Below are positions 13,066 through 20,724 of a DNA stretch of 44,351 bases, piece after piece. This DNA is from Candidatus Woesearchaeota archaeon. GTDB lineage: Archaea; Nanobdellota; Nanobdellia; Woesearchaeales; JACPJR01. Numbering within the stretch: position 1 is the first letter of the stretch; every line of letters starts with the position of its first letter. The position numbers were made by a program, and so were the translations under genes. The notes beneath the pieces are model-generated. The model did no database searches, had not been told where the DNA came from, and saw only the letters and a program-made list of their open reading frames with translations. The stretch spans positions 1 through 44,351 of the forward strand of contig JACPJR010000028.1 of the NCBI GenBank assembly GCA_016187565.1. The letters are read 5' to 3'.

Positions 13066-15690
13066 ATGGCTCCAAAACCAGAAGAAGATAGCTCTGCTAT
13101 TGCTTTCCAAACCCAGAAGTACGGTGATGAGGAAATCTATCATATACTTAATCCCTTAGTAAAACAGTGGTTTGAAAAGAAATTCACCAGCTTTGCTCTG
13201 CCTCAGCAGTACGGGATTATACCCATTCACTCGCGCAAAAATATTCTGGTTTCAGCTCCAACCGGTAGTGGAAAGACATTAACCGCCTTTCTTGCTATTT
13301 TGAATGAGTTAGTGGACTCAGCGCAGAAAGGAATTCTAACGAATAAAGTGTACTGTGTGTACTGTTCTCCGTTAAAGGCCTTGAACTACGATATCCAGGT
13401 GAACCTTATCGAGCCACTCAAGGAAATGGAAGCCATCTATGGGGACTCGTTAGGCGTAAGAGTTGGGGTAAGAACAGGAGATACGAGCCTTAAAGAACGG
13501 GCTGCCATGGCCAAAAAACCACCACACATCTTAATTACCACACCTGAGTCACTAGCTATTCTGCTGACATCAAGAAAATTTAGTCTCTATCTCCATGATG
13601 TTGCTTGGTGTATTATTGATGAAGTACATGCATTAGCAGAGAACAAACGAGGTGTCCATCTTTCGCTGAGTCTCGAAATGCTCCAGCAACTGAGTAGTCA
13701 TATGACCCGCATCGGTTTAAGTGCAACTGTCCATCCTTTGGAGGAGATTGCAAAATGTGTTGTTGGACTTGCAGATCCTGAACAAAAGATCTACCGACCA
13801 TGCAATATCATTGATGTCCAATTTCTGAAAAAACTTGAAATGAAAGTTATTGCGCCAACCAAGAGCTTAATTGATGTGGAGCATTGGACTTTGCATAACA
13901 AGATGTATGAGATCATGGATGCGTTGATTCAACAACATAAAACAACCCTCATTTTTACGAATACTCGTTCAGCAACAGAACGAGTTGTTCATCACCTGAA
14001 AGAGAAATTTCCCCAACAATATACGGAAAATATCGGTGCTCATCATGGAAGCTTGTCTGCCGAGCATCGGAGAAGAATAGAGCAACATCTCCGTGAAGGA
14101 AAATTAAAGGTTGTGGTATCCAGTACGTCACTTGAACTGGGCATTGATATTGGTTCTATTGATCTGGTCATCCTCCTAGGAAGCCCGAAAACTGTTGCAC
14201 GAGCGCTTCAACGCATCGGAAGAAGTGGGCATAGACTGCATGACCTTACCAAGGGAAGGATAATCGTCCTTGACCGTGATGACCTGGTTGAATGTAGTGT
14301 CTTGCTTAAATCAGCAATAGAACGAAAAATTGATACTATCCATATTCCTGCGAACTGTCTTGATGTGCTTGCCCAACAGATATATGGTATTGTCATCACG
14401 CAATGGATTAAGCACGAGGATCTCTATCTTTTAATCAAACGATCATACCATTATCGCAATCTTTCTCGTGAAGATTTTCAGGACGTCATTGATTATCTTG
14501 CAGGGAAGTATGTCTCTCTTGAACAGCGACATATCTATGCCAAGATATTTGTTGACGAAGAAACAAGGATGATCAGAAAACGGGGAAAACTTGCCAGAAT
14601 GCTGTATATGACCAATGTAGGAACCATTCCTGATGAAATAGCAGTTACGGTTAAGGTTGGAGAACAGGTTGTTGGAAGCATCGAAGAGGCATTTCTTGAA
14701 CGTCTGCATCGTGGAGATATCTTTGTGCTTGGTGGTGATACCTACCAATTTTTGTTTGCCCGTGGTATGGTCGCTCAGGTCGCAACATCAGCAGGCAGGC
14801 CTCCTACGGTTCCTTCCTGGTTCTCTGAAATGCTACCCCTTTCCTTTGACCTTGCCATGGATATCGGAAGGTTCAGAAGATTAATGGATGAGCATTTTCG
14901 AAAAAAGGAATCATCAACAGAAATACTGGAATTCATCAAAGACTATCTCTATGCTGAAGGAAATGCTGCTGAAGCCATCTATGAGTACTTCTTGGACCAA
15001 TTTCAATACGCCATTCTCCCTCATGACAAACGTCTGGTCATTGAACAATATAAGGATGAGCAACAAAAAACCTATGTTGTTTTCCACGCATTATGGGGCA
15101 GACGCGTTAATGACTGCTTAAGTCGGGCAATTGCCTATATTCTCTCACGGCTCCATCACTTTGATGTTGAAGTAGGTATTAGTGATAATGGATTCTACCT
15201 TACTGCAAAAAAACCGCTCAAGATAAAAGAAGCCCTTAAGATCTTACGATCATCAAAACTGGACATGCTCATGGAGCTTGCCATTGAACATACCGAAGTT
15301 CTTAAACGTAGATTCCGTCATTGTGCAACACGCTCTCTGATGATTTTACGAACCTACAAAGGTCATACCAAACGAGTGGGGAGACAACAGGTAAGTTCTA
15401 TGATCCTGATGAGCGCAGTAAAGCGCATCAGCCCACAGTTTTCAGTCTTAAAAGAGGCACGACGTGAGGTAGTAGAGGATCTCATGGACATTGCCAATGC
15501 ACGAAAGGTAGTAGAGGCAATAGAGAAAGGCGAGATCACGATACATGAAATTTCTACAAATGTTCCCTCTCCCTTTGCCTTTATGCTGGTGTTGCAGGGC
15601 TACTTGGATATGGTACGTATCGAAGACAAACAAGCATTTCTCCGAAGAATGCACCAATTTGTCAAGGCAAAGATAGCACTTAAAGGATAA
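13066..15690 (+). CDS. lhr: Lhr-type superfamily 2 ATP-dependent helicase
   Basis: 874-aa helicase of the Lhr-core type, which translocates 3' to 5' on single-stranded nucleic acid and is linked to DNA repair and RNA-DNA hybrids. Motif I APTGSGKT is at 64-71, motif II DEVH at 185-188, motif III SAT at 219-221, LIFTNTRSATER at about 295-306, SSTSLELGIDIG at about 352-363 and motif VI QRIGRSGHR at 382-390. The C-terminal half (about 430-874) holds the winged-helix and beta-sheet Lhr domain (for example RGDIFVLGGDTYQF). Length is normal for the archaeal core form. It is monocistronic and convergent with the small zinc-ribbon gene. The phosphoesterase family often adjacent to lhr in archaea is present about 4 kb downstream. 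Confidence 0.93.
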   Translation: MAPKPEEDSSAIAFQTQKYGDEEIYHILNPLVKQWFEKKFTSFALPQQYGIIPIHSRKNILVSAPTGSGKTLTAFLAILNELVDSAQKGILTNKVYCVYCSPLKALNYDIQVNLIEPLKEMEAIYGDSLGVRVGVRTGDTSLKERAAMAKKPPHILITTPESLAILLTSRKFSLYLHDVAWCIIDEVHALAENKRGVHLSLSLEMLQQLSSHMTRIGLSATVHPLEEIAKCVVGLADPEQKIYRPCNIIDVQFLKKLEMKVIAPTKSLIDVEHWTLHNKMYEIMDALIQQHKTTLIFTNTRSATERVVHHLKEKFPQQYTENIGAHHGSLSAEHRRRIEQHLREGKLKVVVSSTSLELGIDIGSIDLVILLGSPKTVARALQRIGRSGHRLHDLTKGRIIVLDRDDLVECSVLLKSAIERKIDTIHIPANCLDVLAQQIYGIVITQWIKHEDLYLLIKRSYHYRNLSREDFQDVIDYLAGKYVSLEQRHIYAKIFVDEETRMIRKRGKLARMLYMTNVGTIPDEIAVTVKVGEQVVGSIEEAFLERLHRGDIFVLGGDTYQFLFARGMVAQVATSAGRPPTVPSWFSEMLPLSFDLAMDIGRFRRLMDEHFRKKESSTEILEFIKDYLYAEGNAAEAIYEYFLDQFQYAILPHDKRLVIEQYKDEQQKTYVVFHALWGRRVNDCLSRAIAYILSRLHHFDVEVGISDNGFYLTAKKPLKIKEALKILRSSKLDMLMELAIEHTEVLKRRFRHCATRSLMILRTYKGHTKRVGRQQVSSMILMSAVKRISPQFSVLKEARREVVEDLMDIANARKVVEAIEKGEITIHEISTNVPSPFAFMLVLQGYLDMVRIEDKQAFLRRMHQFVKAKIALKG

Positions 15691-15750
15691 AAGAAATTCA
15701 AGAGAAAGTCATCTTCATGACAATTCCAACCGATGTACAATGTAGCTTTG

Positions 15751-15885
15751 CTACAATGCAATCAGTTTTCTGCAGTAATGGCAGGTGATAGCTTGCATTC
15801 CTTTGAAATACTCAAGTCTAAGTTCAAACTTACAACAGGGACAAACCACCTTTTTCTCGATCATGCCTGACATTGTGCCGGACAT
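15751..15885 (-). CDS. 44-aa zinc-ribbon protein
   Basis: Starting at the ATG at 15885, which has GGGTGGT (15893-15899 on the minus strand) seven bases upstream, this encodes a tiny protein dominated by one four-cysteine zinc ribbon: CPCC, 15-20 residues, then CHYC. A longer reading frame to 16005 exists, but it would run through both promoters of the divergent gap and overlap the next gene, so I reject that start. Partner and function unknown; such single ribbons are often nucleic-acid-binding or transcription/translation accessory factors. Confidence 0.6.
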   Translation of the reverse strand: MSGTMSGMIEKKVVCPCCKFELRLEYFKGMQAITCHYCRKLIAL

Positions 15886-15917
15886 TGCAGTAACCACCCG
15901 TGAAAGCTCTGTTTTTA

Positions 15918-15937
15918 TTTTATAAGGAATATTTAAA
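15918..15937. promoter_or_regulatory. Back-to-back TATA boxes of a divergent pair
   Basis: TTATAAAA on the minus strand (15918-15925) serves the zinc-ribbon gene, with a start near 15897. TATTTAAA on the plus strand (15930-15937) serves the gene at 15999, with a start near 15960. The two elements are only four bases apart, so the two transcription complexes should compete. Confidence 0.5.
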
Positions 15938-15998
15938 GTTTGCGAAAGCCTTAAAAGGAAGTAATTGAAAGAGATAGCATCAACCGTGAGGTGAGGCC

Positions 15999-16484
15999 AT
16001 GGCAACCTGTGACTGTTCCAAAGTCAAGATTAACGATGCTGCATGGGAGATGAAAGAGCATCACTGGAATAACCTTTTTTTCTATCGGAAAACAATGCCC
16101 TTGTTTTTACATATTCCCTTTACTATCGGAGAAACAATTGATACTACGATTGGCGAGCTCCAACAAAAAAAATACACCCTCATTCAACCGCCCATGATCA
16201 TCCAAAAAGACGGATGGTTCAAAGGAGAAATTCTCGTAGGCATCAAACAACCCAAACAAAGAAATGATCCAAATGTTGTTGTGTTCAAGAATAAGACCAT
16301 TATTTCGCAAGTGTGTACAGAACCCTGGAAAAAGCTAGGAAAGGCCACAAAGACAGTCATTGACAGCCTTGAAGATAAAAAAGCAAGAGCTGTCTACTTC
16401 TGGTACCTGACTTGCCCTATATGTGTTAAGGAAAAAGGCTACAAAACCGTTATTCTGGTTGACGTTGAGAACGTGAAGGGATAG
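15999..16484 (+). CDS. Unknown protein with CxC and CPxC pairs
   Basis: 161 aa, not recognised. GAGGTGA (15988-15994) is a strong ribosome site. The sequence begins MATCDCSK, has an aromatic stretch HHWNNLFFYRKTMPLFLHIPF (split here for reading as HHWNNLFF, then YRKTMPLF, LHIPF) and near the C-terminus CPICVKEKGYK. The two Cys pairs, one at each end, could form a joint metal site. No signal peptide or membrane helix, so it is probably cytosolic. It is divergent from the zinc-ribbon gene, sharing the control region. Confidence 0.7.
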   Translation: MATCDCSKVKINDAAWEMKEHHWNNLFFYRKTMPLFLHIPFTIGETIDTTIGELQQKKYTLIQPPMIIQKDGWFKGEILVGIKQPKQRNDPNVVVFKNKTIISQVCTEPWKKLGKATKTVIDSLEDKKARAVYFWYLTCPICVKEKGYKTVILVDVENVKG

Positions 16485-16511
16485 AACAAACGTTTCACAG
16501 ATACAGAAAAG

Positions 16512-16532
16512 TTTATATATAATTAGATTATA
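16512..16532 (+). promoter_or_regulatory. vapBC promoter with overlapping inverted repeat
   Basis: TATA element TTTATATA (16512-16519) is followed by the perfect inverted repeat TATAAT-TAG-ATTATA (16518-16532), which overlaps it by two bases. An antitoxin bound there would block the promoter, the usual autoregulation of such pairs. Confidence 0.5.
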
Positions 16533-16551
16533 CATACCTTGATGATAGAAA

Positions 16552-16770
16552 ATGCACGTATTTGAAGCAGTTCCGAAACAATGGGGTAATTCAGTAGGCA
16601 TAACTATACCTCGAGAAATAATAGAGAAGGAAAATATCACGTTAAAAAAAAGAACAACATTTTTAGTAGTAGGTCCAGAGATGGAAACGCTAAAGAAGGC
16701 TTTTGGATCTCTCAAACTAAAAAAGCCAACCCAGAAAGTGATGGATGAGATAGATGCAGGATACGACTGA
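16552..16770 (+). CDS. vapB: VapB-type antitoxin, SpoVT/AbrB fold
   Basis: 72 aa. The N-terminal 45 residues are a swapped-hairpin AbrB/MazE DNA-binding domain with the signature KQWGNSVGITIPREII (9-24). The C-terminal tail (KAFGSLKLKKPTQKVMDEID) is the part expected to wrap around and inhibit the toxin. It overlaps the next gene by 17 bases, the normal arrangement for an antitoxin-toxin pair. Confidence 0.85.
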   Translation: MHVFEAVPKQWGNSVGITIPREIIEKENITLKKRTTFLVVGPEMETLKKAFGSLKLKKPTQKVMDEIDAGYD

Positions 16771-17137
16771 GATTAAGATCTTTTTTGCGGATACCTACGC
16801 ACTTATCGAGCTATTGGGTGGCAATCCAAACTATAAGACTTATTTGAATCACACACTTCTAACGACAAAGTTTAATCTCCTAGAGTTATATTATCACTTT
16901 TTACATGATTATGGCAAAGAAACAGCAGATAAGTATCTGGACATTTATTTAAAATTTGTTATCCCAATAACGGATAACAGCATACGAAATGGTATGGAGT
17001 TCAAACTACGACACAAGAAAGAAAAGCTCAGTTATGTAGATTGTATTGGGTACGCACTTGCTTTGGAATTTGGTATCAAGTTCTTGACTGGAGATCAAAA
17101 ATTCGAGAATAAAGAGAATGTTGTATTTGTCAAGTAG
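16754..17137 (+). CDS. vapC: VapC-type PIN-domain ribonuclease toxin
   Basis: 127 aa PIN domain. The acidic active-site residues are visible: D13 in FFADTYALIEL, E44 in FNLLELYY, D96 in LSYVDCIGYALA and D114 in LTGDQKF. These bind Mg/Mn and cut RNA (tRNA or rRNA in characterised members). Neutralised by the preceding VapB-like protein. All four residues are intact, so the toxin should be active. The target cannot be predicted. Confidence 0.85.
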   Translation: MQDTTEIKIFFADTYALIELLGGNPNYKTYLNHTLLTTKFNLLELYYHFLHDYGKETADKYLDIYLKFVIPITDNSIRNGMEFKLRHKKEKLSYVDCIGYALALEFGIKFLTGDQKFENKENVVFVK

Positions 17138-17149
17138 TCTTTGTGCAAA

Positions 17150-17157
17150 TATTTTAA
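17150..17157 (+). promoter_or_regulatory. TATA box for the orphan radical SAM gene
   Basis: TATTTTAA about 36 bases before the ATG at 17190, predicting a leader of about ten bases; the gene is therefore likely transcribed separately from vapBC. Confidence 0.4.
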
Positions 17158-17189
17158 GGATTGTTAAATGATATTAACGATGAGATTGA

Positions 17190-18080
17190 ATGAAACGCGA
17201 AGAACCCCAAATAAAAGTATTAATCAGAATGTTAACTGGGTGTAACATTGCATGTAGGAACTGTTACGTCGGACAGGATTCTTCTGAATTATCACAAAAT
17301 GACCTTACAAAAATTGTTGATGAATTATCTAGATTTGGAGTGGAAAATATTGTGTTCACCGGTGGCCAGCCAACATTACGAAGAGAAGGCTTAATTAATA
17401 TAATAAGATATGCAGCACAAAGAAGAGCAGTAGAAGGATTCCCTCAATTTTTAGAAGTTACGAGTAACTCTTCTATTGGCAAATCAGTAGAAGAGGCAGA
17501 ATATTGGGCACAACATTTTGTTCAGGCTGGCCTAGACCGAGTTAGGTTGAGTTGTGATGAGTGGCATAGGGAGTTTCTACCAAAAGAGTATGAAGACCGT
17601 TTCATTGAAGTAGCTGGTCGATATGGACTATCGGTTAAACAATTATGTGTAGTAAAACCAGAAAGTAAGATAGAAGATAATATAGATGGCACTGGGAAAA
17701 AATTATTTGCACTAAGGCCAGGTGGTAGAGGAGCGCAGGAACAATATTCTTGTGGTTGGAGTAACATACCTCAATGTAGATTGTATGCAAGCAGGCATAA
17801 TCCTACTAAAATCTCAATTTTTATACATACAACAAAAGAAGTGTATATCTGTAATGTTGGCACACCTCCAGAATTGAGTATGGGTACCATTTTAGAAGAT
17901 GATCTTGGAGGAATGTTATCGGATCCAATGTCAGGTATAGTAGCTGCTCTTTGTGGGGGAGATTTAATCGGCTTAGCAGAATATGTAGGAGCTGATTTAG
18001 GTCAAGTAAATACAAGGATAAAAGAGATTGGACGATGTGGGACTTGTGTAGAGTTAAGAAAAACGTATCATATTAGGTAG
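17190..18080 (+). CDS. Radical SAM protein with extra C-terminal cysteines
   Basis: 296 aa. It has canonical CX3CX2C (C18, C22, C25 in TGCNIACRNCY), the SAM-binding GGQPT motif (FTGGQPTLRR) and a complete barrel segment (DRVRLSCDEWHREFLP). About eight further Cys lie in the second half (SCGW, QCRLY, YICNVG, LCGG, RCGTC), the spacing expected of a SPASM/twitch-like domain that would hold auxiliary iron-sulfur clusters. Such proteins modify peptides or carry out anaerobic redox chemistry, but no precursor peptide is visible nearby. Codon choice and AT content look unlike lhr or rtcB by eye, suggesting transfer. Family not identified further. Confidence 0.8.
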   Translation: MKREEPQIKVLIRMLTGCNIACRNCYVGQDSSELSQNDLTKIVDELSRFGVENIVFTGGQPTLRREGLINIIRYAAQRRAVEGFPQFLEVTSNSSIGKSVEEAEYWAQHFVQAGLDRVRLSCDEWHREFLPKEYEDRFIEVAGRYGLSVKQLCVVKPESKIEDNIDGTGKKLFALRPGGRGAQEQYSCGWSNIPQCRLYASRHNPTKISIFIHTTKEVYICNVGTPPELSMGTILEDDLGGMLSDPMSGIVAALCGGDLIGLAEYVGADLGQVNTRIKEIGRCGTCVELRKTYHIR

Positions 18081-18181
18081 ATAACTCTACCCCTTTCCAG
18101 TTTTAAGCCTTTATTTCGATTTTTTCTTAAATAATTTATGAAAAATATCGACTGAGTTTAACCTCTTTTTTCACGAAATCT

Positions 18182-18189
18182 TTTTAAAG
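18182..18189 (+). promoter_or_regulatory. TATA box for the exported protein at 18215
   Basis: TTTTAAAG centred 30 bases before the ATG, with no ribosome site, indicates a leaderless or nearly leaderless mRNA. A T6 tract at about 18120 may terminate the preceding gene. Confidence 0.45.
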
Positions 18190-18214
18190 GATCGAGTCAT
18201 TCTTTACCACTAAG

Positions 18215-18943
18215 ATGTCATTAGTAAGGGGGAAAGGAACGAGAGCTATTCTGTCAATCGTGGGAGTTACGCTTGCTGCGCAGTTTGTAAGCGATTATCA
18301 TCATAACCATAGGCCTATTTTTACTGATATTACACAGACAAGAGATCCAATCCACATAGAAACGGTCATTGCAGAGGCAACGTACTATGCACCAGCAGAC
18401 AGGTACCATCCTCTTGATCCTAGTCTTACTGAACTCTATGGCGTTGCTCATCTTTTGGCTGAACGACCACTTTTTTCAGATACCTTCGAGCAGTATCATC
18501 CAGACACACTCGTGGAGGCAGCAGAACGTGTACTCCAACCCTTTTGGGCATACGCTGATACTGCATTGGCAAGTTCTATAATCTATAATAACCAAATTGA
18601 GCCTTGGATTGTTCGGGTAAAATGGTATCCTCCTGAAGGAGAGGAAGGTCAAGATATTCCTTTTGCCTTCAATTCCATTGATGATCTCTTGTTTCGTAAT
18701 CTTGCTGATCTGCAACAACAGATCCACGAAGGAAAAGCCCATAAAGGCAGGTGGATTGTTCTCGAAAACAGATTAGGATATTATTTCAGGACGCTAATAG
18801 TTGGTGACGACCCACAAGCGTTAGTCTGTTCACATATCAATGATCTCAGCGAATCATTTGGCGGGTATCTAAGCAATTGGGCAGATCACCTGCTAAAACC
18901 TGAAGAACCTAGATACGTCATTCGAGAAGAAAAGAGAAAGTAA
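18215..18943 (+). CDS. Unknown exported or membrane-anchored protein
   Basis: 242 aa, not recognised. An N-terminal hydrophobic segment (ILSIVGVTLAAQFV, about 12-25) after a basic start is a signal peptide or anchor. The rest is soluble, mixed helix/strand, rich in Tyr and Trp (for example PWIVRVKWYPPEGEEG). No cysteine pairs, metal motif or repeat is evident. The following gene also encodes an unknown exported protein of similar size and may share a process with it. Confidence 0.65.
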   Translation: MSLVRGKGTRAILSIVGVTLAAQFVSDYHHNHRPIFTDITQTRDPIHIETVIAEATYYAPADRYHPLDPSLTELYGVAHLLAERPLFSDTFEQYHPDTLVEAAERVLQPFWAYADTALASSIIYNNQIEPWIVRVKWYPPEGEEGQDIPFAFNSIDDLLFRNLADLQQQIHEGKAHKGRWIVLENRLGYYFRTLIVGDDPQALVCSHINDLSESFGGYLSNWADHLLKPEEPRYVIREEKRK

Positions 18944-18954
18944 AAACTATCCTT

Positions 18955-18962
18955 TTTATAAA
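18955..18962 (+). promoter_or_regulatory. TATA box for the exported protein at 19000
   Basis: TTTATAAA, 45 bases before the chosen ATG, predicts a start near 18985 and a leader of about 15 bases. Confidence 0.45.
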
Positions 18963-18999
18963 ATTCATACCCTCAAACAATCAAAACAAAGTGATGATC

Positions 19000-19764
19000 A
19001 TGAAACGTCCTGTGTTGTACGCATCTCTTATGAGTATAGGAACCGTATTGTTTTCTTATGACAAAGCAAAACCAGAGGTATATGCAAGCGATAATGCAAT
19101 GCTCCATTCATTATCTATTGCTCGACATCCAACTGAACGGTATCTCGGTAGGATTACCTTTGTTGATCAAAATGCAGAAGCCATTTTTCCTTTTTCTCAT
19201 GCAATCAATGCCGCATACCTTGATGTTTTATTGAACCCTTTCAATGATGATGGACCTGACAATCCTATCCATGATCTTGAACGATTAGCAGATCTTGCCT
19301 CCAACCGAGTGCTCATGGGCTATGAACTTTTCCCTCTGTATGCCGATGTAGTGTATCCATTACCACGTGAAGCAGTCATGCTCCGAAGGAATGCCTTTGG
19401 ATTACTCACTACACGGGCACAGACTGCGTTAGCATATCTTTCATTCCAAGGCTTGATCGATCCTGAAGCTGCATCAGAATACAGCAGACTCTTAGACAAC
19501 CTCATACATGAGGCTAACGTTGCCGAGCAGGATATTGACCATGTGCTCGATACAGAAACTCCACCAGGAGATCTGTCCTGTGATGATTGGCATGTCTATC
19601 TTATGGTCCGTACTGCCTATGTTTTTGAGAATCTTCTCGCACAACAGGTTCGTATCTTGAATGAAGTTCGTTCTTCCATAGAACCCTGCTCTGGTGTGGA
19701 GTCTCAGGAAAAAGATTATCAAGCAAATCCTCCAAAGATACACTCGGAATTACCCATTACTTAG
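19000..19764 (+). CDS. Unknown exported protein
   Basis: 254 aa from the ATG at 19000; an in-frame GTG at 18991 would add three residues, but that sequence (GTGATGATC) looks like the ribosome site. The N-terminus MKRPVLYASLMSIGTVLFS is a signal peptide. The mature part is acidic and mostly helical by eye (LERLADLASNRVL, RAQTALAYLSFQGLI, SEYSRLLDNLIHEAN). Two Cys near the C-terminus (DLSCDDW and EPCSG) could form a disulfide. No family recognised. Confidence 0.65.
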   Translation: MKRPVLYASLMSIGTVLFSYDKAKPEVYASDNAMLHSLSIARHPTERYLGRITFVDQNAEAIFPFSHAINAAYLDVLLNPFNDDGPDNPIHDLERLADLASNRVLMGYELFPLYADVVYPLPREAVMLRRNAFGLLTTRAQTALAYLSFQGLIDPEAASEYSRLLDNLIHEANVAEQDIDHVLDTETPPGDLSCDDWHVYLMVRTAYVFENLLAQQVRILNEVRSSIEPCSGVESQEKDYQANPPKIHSELPIT

Positions 19765-19845
19765 ATTGAATTTGAACTCTCAATAACGAATGATTCAAGA
19801 GAAACCCGACACCCCTCATCACAGATGGGGGGATGGAATACTCAC

Positions 19846-19852
19846 ATTTAAG
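19846..19852 (+). promoter_or_regulatory. TATA box for the phosphoesterase
   Basis: ATTTAAG centred 28 bases before the ATG at 19877 supports that internal ATG as a leaderless start. Confidence 0.4.
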
Positions 19853-19876
19853 AGTAAGAAGAACTTCTGGTCATGG

Positions 19877-20647
19877 ATGAGCATTAATCAAAAAGCATGC
19901 AAACTTATTGACCTCAGTGTTTATCTCCCTCATCCAAAGGCGCTTATTATAAGCGACCTCCATATTGGGTTTGAAGAAGCCATGAATAAACAAGGGGTGT
20001 TTATTCCTCGATTTCAACTTGAGGAGACAATGAAAAGGCTTGAGAGCATCTTGCAACAGGTTCGACCGAAAACCATCATTATCAATGGAGATCTAAAGGA
20101 TGAGTTTGGTGTTATTTCTAAACAAGAATGGCGTGACACCTTCAAACTCCTTGAATTCTTAGAAAAAAGATGCAAACAAGTGATTCTTGTCAAGGGAAAC
20201 CATGATATGATCCTCGGCCCTATTGCAGAAAAAAAAGGGATGAGTATTGTTGATTACCTTCTTCTCGACGGGTATATCATCTGCCATGGTCATCAGCTGA
20301 TCGAAGAGCTTATTAAAAAAAACAACCAATCTAACCAATCTCAGGACGAGGCACGGGTAAAAAAAGCACATACTATCATCATTGGCCATGAACATCCCTG
20401 CATCAGTTTAAAAGAAGGTAATCGTGTTGAACGGTACAAGTGTTTTCTCGTCGGAAGATACAAGAACAAAAATCTCATTGTCTTGCCATCATTTAACTTA
20501 GTTACTGAAGGATCGGATATTTTTCAAGAACAACGATTAAGTCCGTATTGCCAAAAGAACCTGAGATCTTTTGAGGTGTATGTGGTTGACCCTGAAGGTC
20601 ATAGTGTACTGGACTTTGGTATACTAAAAGATCTGATAAAGCATTAG
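19877..20647 (+). CDS. Lhr-associated type metallophosphoesterase (COG1407)
   Basis: Calcineurin-like phosphoesterase with two metal sites: DLHIG (D27, H29), NGDLKDE (D72), KGNHDM (N108, H109), CHGHQ (H137 onwards) and IGHEHP (H171, H173). The sequence matches the archaeal COG1407 family, frequently encoded beside Lhr helicases and related to bacterial nucleases/phosphodiesterases that act with DNA-repair ligases. The reading frame is open back to an ATG at 19790, but those 29 residues are atypical, and the ATG at 19877 fits both the family length (256 aa) and a TATA box. Lhr is in the same window but not adjacent. Confidence 0.85.
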   Translation: MSINQKACKLIDLSVYLPHPKALIISDLHIGFEEAMNKQGVFIPRFQLEETMKRLESILQQVRPKTIIINGDLKDEFGVISKQEWRDTFKLLEFLEKRCKQVILVKGNHDMILGPIAEKKGMSIVDYLLLDGYIICHGHQLIEELIKKNNQSNQSQDEARVKKAHTIIIGHEHPCISLKEGNRVERYKCFLVGRYKNKNLIVLPSFNLVTEGSDIFQEQRLSPYCQKNLRSFEVYVVDPEGHSVLDFGILKDLIKH

Positions 20648-20701
20648 GAAAAAAGTTTGTACAAGCCGTATAAAAAATGACACGATCGTAAACCGGGTTA
20701 A

Positions 20702-20715
20702 CTGCATTTGTGCAG
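20702..20715. other. Stem-loop between convergent genes
   Basis: CTGCA-TTTG-TGCAG, a perfect 5-bp stem with a four-base loop, lies between the ends of the phosphoesterase and the minus-strand lipoprotein. It may mark transcript ends, but there is no strong oligo-T next to it. Confidence 0.25.
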
Positions 20716-20724
20716 ATTAATGAT

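Noticed and set aside
15751-16005. 84-aa version of the zinc-ribbon protein
   Set aside because: Its extra N-terminus overlaps the divergent gene start and both TATA boxes; the ATG at 15885 has a proper ribosome site.
19790-19876. N-terminal 29-residue extension of the phosphoesterase
   Set aside because: Not typical of the family, and the TATA box spacing supports the ATG at 19877.
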